Assembly (NCBI RefSeq): GCF_024494385.1 | Contig: NZ_JAEVLT010000003.1 | Coordinates: 271,995 to 335,994, forward strand | Source: Bacillus sp. EB600 | GTDB taxonomy: Bacteria; Bacillota; Bacilli; Bacillales; Cytobacillaceae | DNA: 64,000 nucleotides | Direction of reading: 5' to 3' | Part shown: one piece after another, positions 57,734-64,000 of the stretch | Position numbering within the stretch: position 1 is the stretch's first letter | Layout: every line of letters begins with the position of its first letter | Notes under the pieces: generated by a model | The model's input: only the letters and a program-made list of their open reading frames with translations | What the model was told of the DNA's origin: nothing | Database searches by the model: none | Program-made: the position numbers and the translations under genes

Positions 57734-58055
57734 TTTTAACTCATCCATTTATGGACTGTATTGGTAATTTTATTAAGAAGCGTCTATAATGAACTAGGGT
57801 TATTTAAATGTTTTTCAAAGGGGAGCGGGGAGGATTCCCCACTCCTTTTTCTATGGAAAAGGGCGGAGCACCGCGAAAGTTAATCCGCAAATCCAATAGC
57901 AGAGGAAAAGATACATTTTGCGATTTGAATGTAGTGAGCATGACTCTGCTCACATGGCAAGGATGGTTCTCTGAATAATTTTAGGGAGGATGTGGCGAGT
58001 AACGCCATATTGGTTTTCTATGCATTTCTACTTACAATTAGGAGGGTCCTAACGC
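57734..58055. other. gapA-pgk intergenic region
   Basis: 322 bases containing the hairpin entered separately (57821-57851). After it the DNA has no clear open frame with a ribosome site; a 41-codon frame starting at 57854 lacks one. A secondary promoter for pgk could be here, but none is convincing. Confidence 0.4.
57821..57851 (+). terminator. Terminator or attenuator between gapA and pgk
   Basis: GGAGCGGGGA / TCCCCACTCC stem (ten pairs with one mismatch) and a five-T tail. It probably produces the abundant short cggR-gapA messages and partial readthrough. Confidence 0.8.
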
Positions 58056-59240
58056 ATGAACAAAAAAACAGTAAAAGATGTAGATATGAAAGGAAAACGC
58101 GTGTTTTGCCGGGTTGATTTTAATGTTCCGATGCAGGAAGGAAAAATCACCGATGAAACACGGATTCGTGCTGCGCTTCCAACCATTCAGTATTTAATTG
58201 AACAGGGAGCAAAAGTGATTTTAGCAAGCCATCTTGGCCGTCCAAAAGGAAAAGTTGTCGAAGAAATGCGCTTAACACCGGTAGCCGTACGACTTGCTGA
58301 ATTGCTCGGTCAAGATGTTAAAAAGGCGGATGAAGCCTACGGAGATTCCGTTAAATCACTGATTGGCACCATGAATGAAGGCGATGTACTGCTGCTTGAA
58401 AATGTTCGTTTTTATCCTGGAGAGGAGAAAAATGATCCAGAGCTTGCAAAACAATTTTCTGAGCTGGCTGATGTTTATGTCAACGACGCATTTGGTGCAG
58501 CACACCGTGCCCATGCATCAACAGAAGGAATTGCCCATCATCTTCCGGCTGTTTCCGGCTTTTTAATGGAAAAAGAGCTTGAAGTTTTAGGAAAAGCTCT
58601 ATCAAATCCGGAACGTCCTTTCACAGCCATTATTGGAGGCGCCAAAGTAAAAGACAAAATAGGCGTTATTGATAATCTTTTAGAAAAAGTTGATAATTTG
58701 ATTATTGGCGGCGGTTTGGCCTATACATTTGTTAAGGCACAAGGCCATGAAATCGGCAAATCACTTCTAGAAGAGGACAAGGTTGATTTGGCTAAATCAT
58801 TTATTGAAAAAGCAAAAGAAAAAGGCGTAAACTTCTACATGCCGGTTGATGCTGTTGTTGCAGATGAATTTTCAGCGGATGCCAATTCAAAGGTCGTTCC
58901 GATTGAAGAAATCCCTGCTGATTGGCAAGCACTTGATATCGGACCAAAAACCGAAGAAATTTATCGCGATGTAATTCAAAAATCAAAATTGGTGATTTGG
59001 AATGGACCAATGGGTGTTTTTGAAATGGATAAATTTGCAGGTGGAACAAAGGCTGTTGCCCAAGCTCTTGCTGATTCTGAAGGTACATATTCTGTGATCG
59101 GGGGCGGTGATTCTGCTGCTGCAGTTGAAAAGTTTGATCTAGCAGACAAAATGAGTCACATTTCAACTGGAGGCGGCGCATCGCTTGAGTTTATGGAAGG
59201 AAAAGAACTTCCAGGTGTAGTGGCTTTAAATGATAAATAA
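58056..59240 (+). CDS. pgk: Phosphoglycerate kinase
   Basis: 394 residues, ATG after TTAGGAGGG. Starts [14 protein letters not shown] (substrate-binding Arg and Asp-x-Asn), nucleotide-binding [12 protein letters not shown] and the C-terminal [12 protein letters not shown] are intact. Makes ATP from 1,3-bisphosphoglycerate. Confidence 0.98.
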   Translation: MNKKTVKDVDMKGKRVFCRVDFNVPMQEGKITDETRIRAALPTIQYLIEQGAKVILASHLGRPKGKVVEEMRLTPVAVRLAELLGQDVKKADEAYGDSVKSLIGTMNEGDVLLLENVRFYPGEEKNDPELAKQFSELADVYVNDAFGAAHRAHASTEGIAHHLPAVSGFLMEKELEVLGKALSNPERPFTAIIGGAKVKDKIGVIDNLLEKVDNLIIGGGLAYTFVKAQGHEIGKSLLEEDKVDLAKSFIEKAKEKGVNFYMPVDAVVADEFSADANSKVVPIEEIPADWQALDIGPKTEEIYRDVIQKSKLVIWNGPMGVFEMDKFAGGTKAVAQALADSEGTYSVIGGGDSAAAVEKFDLADKMSHISTGGGASLEFMEGKELPGVVALNDK

Positions 59241-59241
59241 G

Positions 59242-59362
59242 AAAGCGGAAGCGCTCGTTTAGCGACGTACATTAGTCGCGGGCGGCTTAGCCGACTAAGA
59301 GCACCGCCGTCCTGTCGGCAACATCGGAACTAGCACTTCCTGTACGTCGAGTTAGACAGTAA
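59242..59362 (+). repeat. Dispersed intergenic repeat inside the glycolytic operon
   Basis: From GCGGAAGCGCTCGTTTAGCG, two bases after the pgk stop, to GTCGAGTTAGACAGTAAG. Contains the GCCGTCCTGTCGGCAACATC module. It separates pgk from tpiA. Confidence 0.85.
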
Positions 59363-61688
<2,326 letters not shown>

Positions 61689-61700
61689 TTTACATTATAA

Positions 61701-63011
<1,311 letters not shown>

Positions 63012-63110
63012 TTTTTGTTGAATGACTTTTCCATTGAATTAGGTCGGACAAGTCAAACTGGTGTGGCTTCAATTATGTGATACGGAAACATGAATTTAGT
63101 CATTCTCTTA

Positions 63111-63149
63111 AAACCTCCTATTTATGTGTGATAAATAGGAGGTTTTTTT
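63111..63149 (+). terminator. Terminator of the glycolytic operon
   Basis: AAAACCTCCTATTTA / TAAATAGGAGGTTTT perfect 15-base-pair stem, seven-base loop and a T-run, 100 bases after eno. Confidence 0.95.
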
Positions 63150-63337
63150 GTATGTTAAAACTGATTTTTTTGAAAAAAACTGTGAACTGGAATGATTTAA
63201 CGAACAAAGTTTGTCTATATTCTAACATTTAAAGAAAATTTGGGTATATTAGTTTTAATTGTTATTCAGAGTGCTATTTTAGTTCACTATCTTCCATATC
63301 GTCTAGGAACAATCATCTTTTGTTAAATCTCTTATTA

Positions 63338-63439
63338 TCATATCTTTTGATAGAGTTCGTCCTCAATTACCATATTTAACATTTCTATTGCCTTTACTTT
63401 GAGTTTGCAGACTTGTTCCTTAAGAAGTAAATCAACCAT
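63338..63439 (-). CDS. Possible 33-residue small protein
   Basis: A short frame on the minus strand with a strong AAAGGAGG ribosome site seven bases before the ATG. The product MVDLLLKEQVCKLKVKAIEM plus 13 more residues is an amphipathic helix with a single Cys. It is not recognised. Strong ribosome site and position (between eno and secG, in otherwise empty DNA) are the only support; it could be chance. The remaining bases of the gap (63150-63337) show nothing. Confidence 0.4.
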   Translation of the reverse strand: MVDLLLKEQVCKLKVKAIEMLNMVIEDELYQKI

Positions 63440-63627
63440 TTTGCGCCTCCTTTACGATCAATAGTATCAGGGGAATACCCGGTATGCTTTTTATTGATGA
63501 AAGTAGTTATTATCCTAAAAATTTACAAGCCTTTAACAGTTGACACACATCGTTCTATTGTTAAAAGAAGCGAAATATGGTAAATTTAAAATACTGTGAC
63601 ATGTACGTCTAACAGGAGGTGTCTTAC

Positions 63628-63861
63628 ATGCATGCATTGGTTGTAACATTATTAGTAATCGTTAGTATTGGACTTATAATTGTTGTGTTACTACAATCAG
63701 GGAAAAGCGCAGGCTTATCTGGTGCCATTTCCGGTGGAGCCGAGCAATTATTCGGGAAACAAAAAGCACGCGGTATTGACTTGATCTTACACCGCATTAC
63801 AGTTGTATTATCGGTATTGTTCTTTTTGCTGGCGATTGGAGTTACCTATTTTAAAATATAA
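63628..63861 (+). CDS. secG: Protein translocase subunit SecG
   Basis: 77 residues from ATG after AGGAGGTG (63615-63622). Two membrane segments ([20 protein letters not shown] and [19 protein letters not shown]) with the SecG loop [14 protein letters not shown] between. Accessory subunit of the SecYEG channel used by SecA. Confidence 0.96.
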   Translation: MHALVVTLLVIVSIGLIIVVLLQSGKSAGLSGAISGGAEQLFGKQKARGIDLILHRITVVLSVLFFLLAIGVTYFKI

Positions 63862-63876
63862 TCTTGATTGGTGCAC

Positions 63877-63903
63877 AAACCTGGCGGATCGGCCGGGTTT
63901 TTT
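63877..63903 (+). terminator. Terminator after secG
   Basis: AAACCTGGC / GCCGGGTTT stem with a six-base loop and T residues. The last 97 bases of the window contain no supported gene. Confidence 0.85.
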
Positions 63904-64000
63904 ATTTGACAAGATCTTAATATCTGTAATTTATTCTTAAATTCACGATAACAGAAATAAACATGAAAAAAAGTGCCAGTATGATTCCCGAACTCATGCA

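Noticed and set aside
57854..57979. 41-codon frame between gapA and pgk
   Set aside because: No ribosome site, begins inside the tail of the terminator, and does not resemble the Sr1-encoded peptide known to act on gapA.
63963..64000. Start of another gene at the right edge
   Set aside because: An ATG opens a frame to the window end, but there is no ribosome site and only 12 codons are visible.

Overview
The window is a low-GC Firmicute chromosome segment. Gene content and order point to the family Bacillaceae: secA-prfB-cccB-ftsEX-ctpB-minJ, csbA-uvrBA, yvlBCD, hprK-lgt-ppaX-yvoF, hisZGDBHAFIE, yvcD-trxB-yvcI-rapZ-yvcK-whiA-crh, clpP, sigL, cggR-gapA-pgk-tpiA-pgm-eno and secG, arranged as in relatives of Bacillus subtilis. 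The multihaem cytochromes and the dispersed short repeats suggest a soil Bacillus/Neobacillus-like organism, but no species can be named from the sequence alone.

Layout. Positions 1-6970 (minus strand) hold a cluster that is not part of the usual core order. It has two secreted doubled-CXXCH cytochromes (one running off the left edge), a membrane-anchored NHL beta-propeller protein, a membrane-anchored TPR protein, and two membrane-anchored NapC/NirT-like cytochromes with 12 and 8 CXXCH haem motifs. It reads as an envelope electron-transfer module, possibly for anaerobic or extracellular respiration, and is the best candidate here for an undescribed system. Positions 7469-22990 hold secretion, translation release (prfB with its programmed frameshift), a small cytochrome c, the FtsEX division/hydrolase module with an M23 peptidase, CtpB and MinJ, then an orphan KinB-like kinase and a chemoreceptor. 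Positions 23222-24933 form a metal-efflux unit: a CadC-type sensor, a CDF exporter and a 47-bp perfect palindromic operator. Positions 25011-36123 hold csbA, uvrBA with a LexA-like box, the yvlBCD envelope-stress genes and the hprK-lgt-ppaX-yvoF group. Positions 36353-42969 hold the complete histidine operon. Positions 43241-50988 hold the yvcD...crh region and, facing it, clpP with a CtsR box.

Positions 51211-53414 are a small degraded integrative element in a tRNA-Arg(CCG) gene: the intact tRNA, a catalytically dead integrase remnant, one glutamine-rich cargo gene, and a 73-bp perfect direct repeat of the tRNA 3' part. Positions 53580-63861 hold sigL, a glutaredoxin-like gene, the whole lower-glycolysis operon with a clear CggR operator, and secG.

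Two kinds of non-coding DNA recur. Four short-period (about 20-21 bp) arrays lie between genes, three of them sharing a CGCCAA/TTGGCG core; one sits inside the his operon. A dispersed repeat family of about nine full or partial copies is scattered between genes, including inside operons, and one copy carries a nested double-hairpin insertion. Start codons were chosen by ribosome-binding-site spacing and signal peptides, so several differ from the longest open frame.
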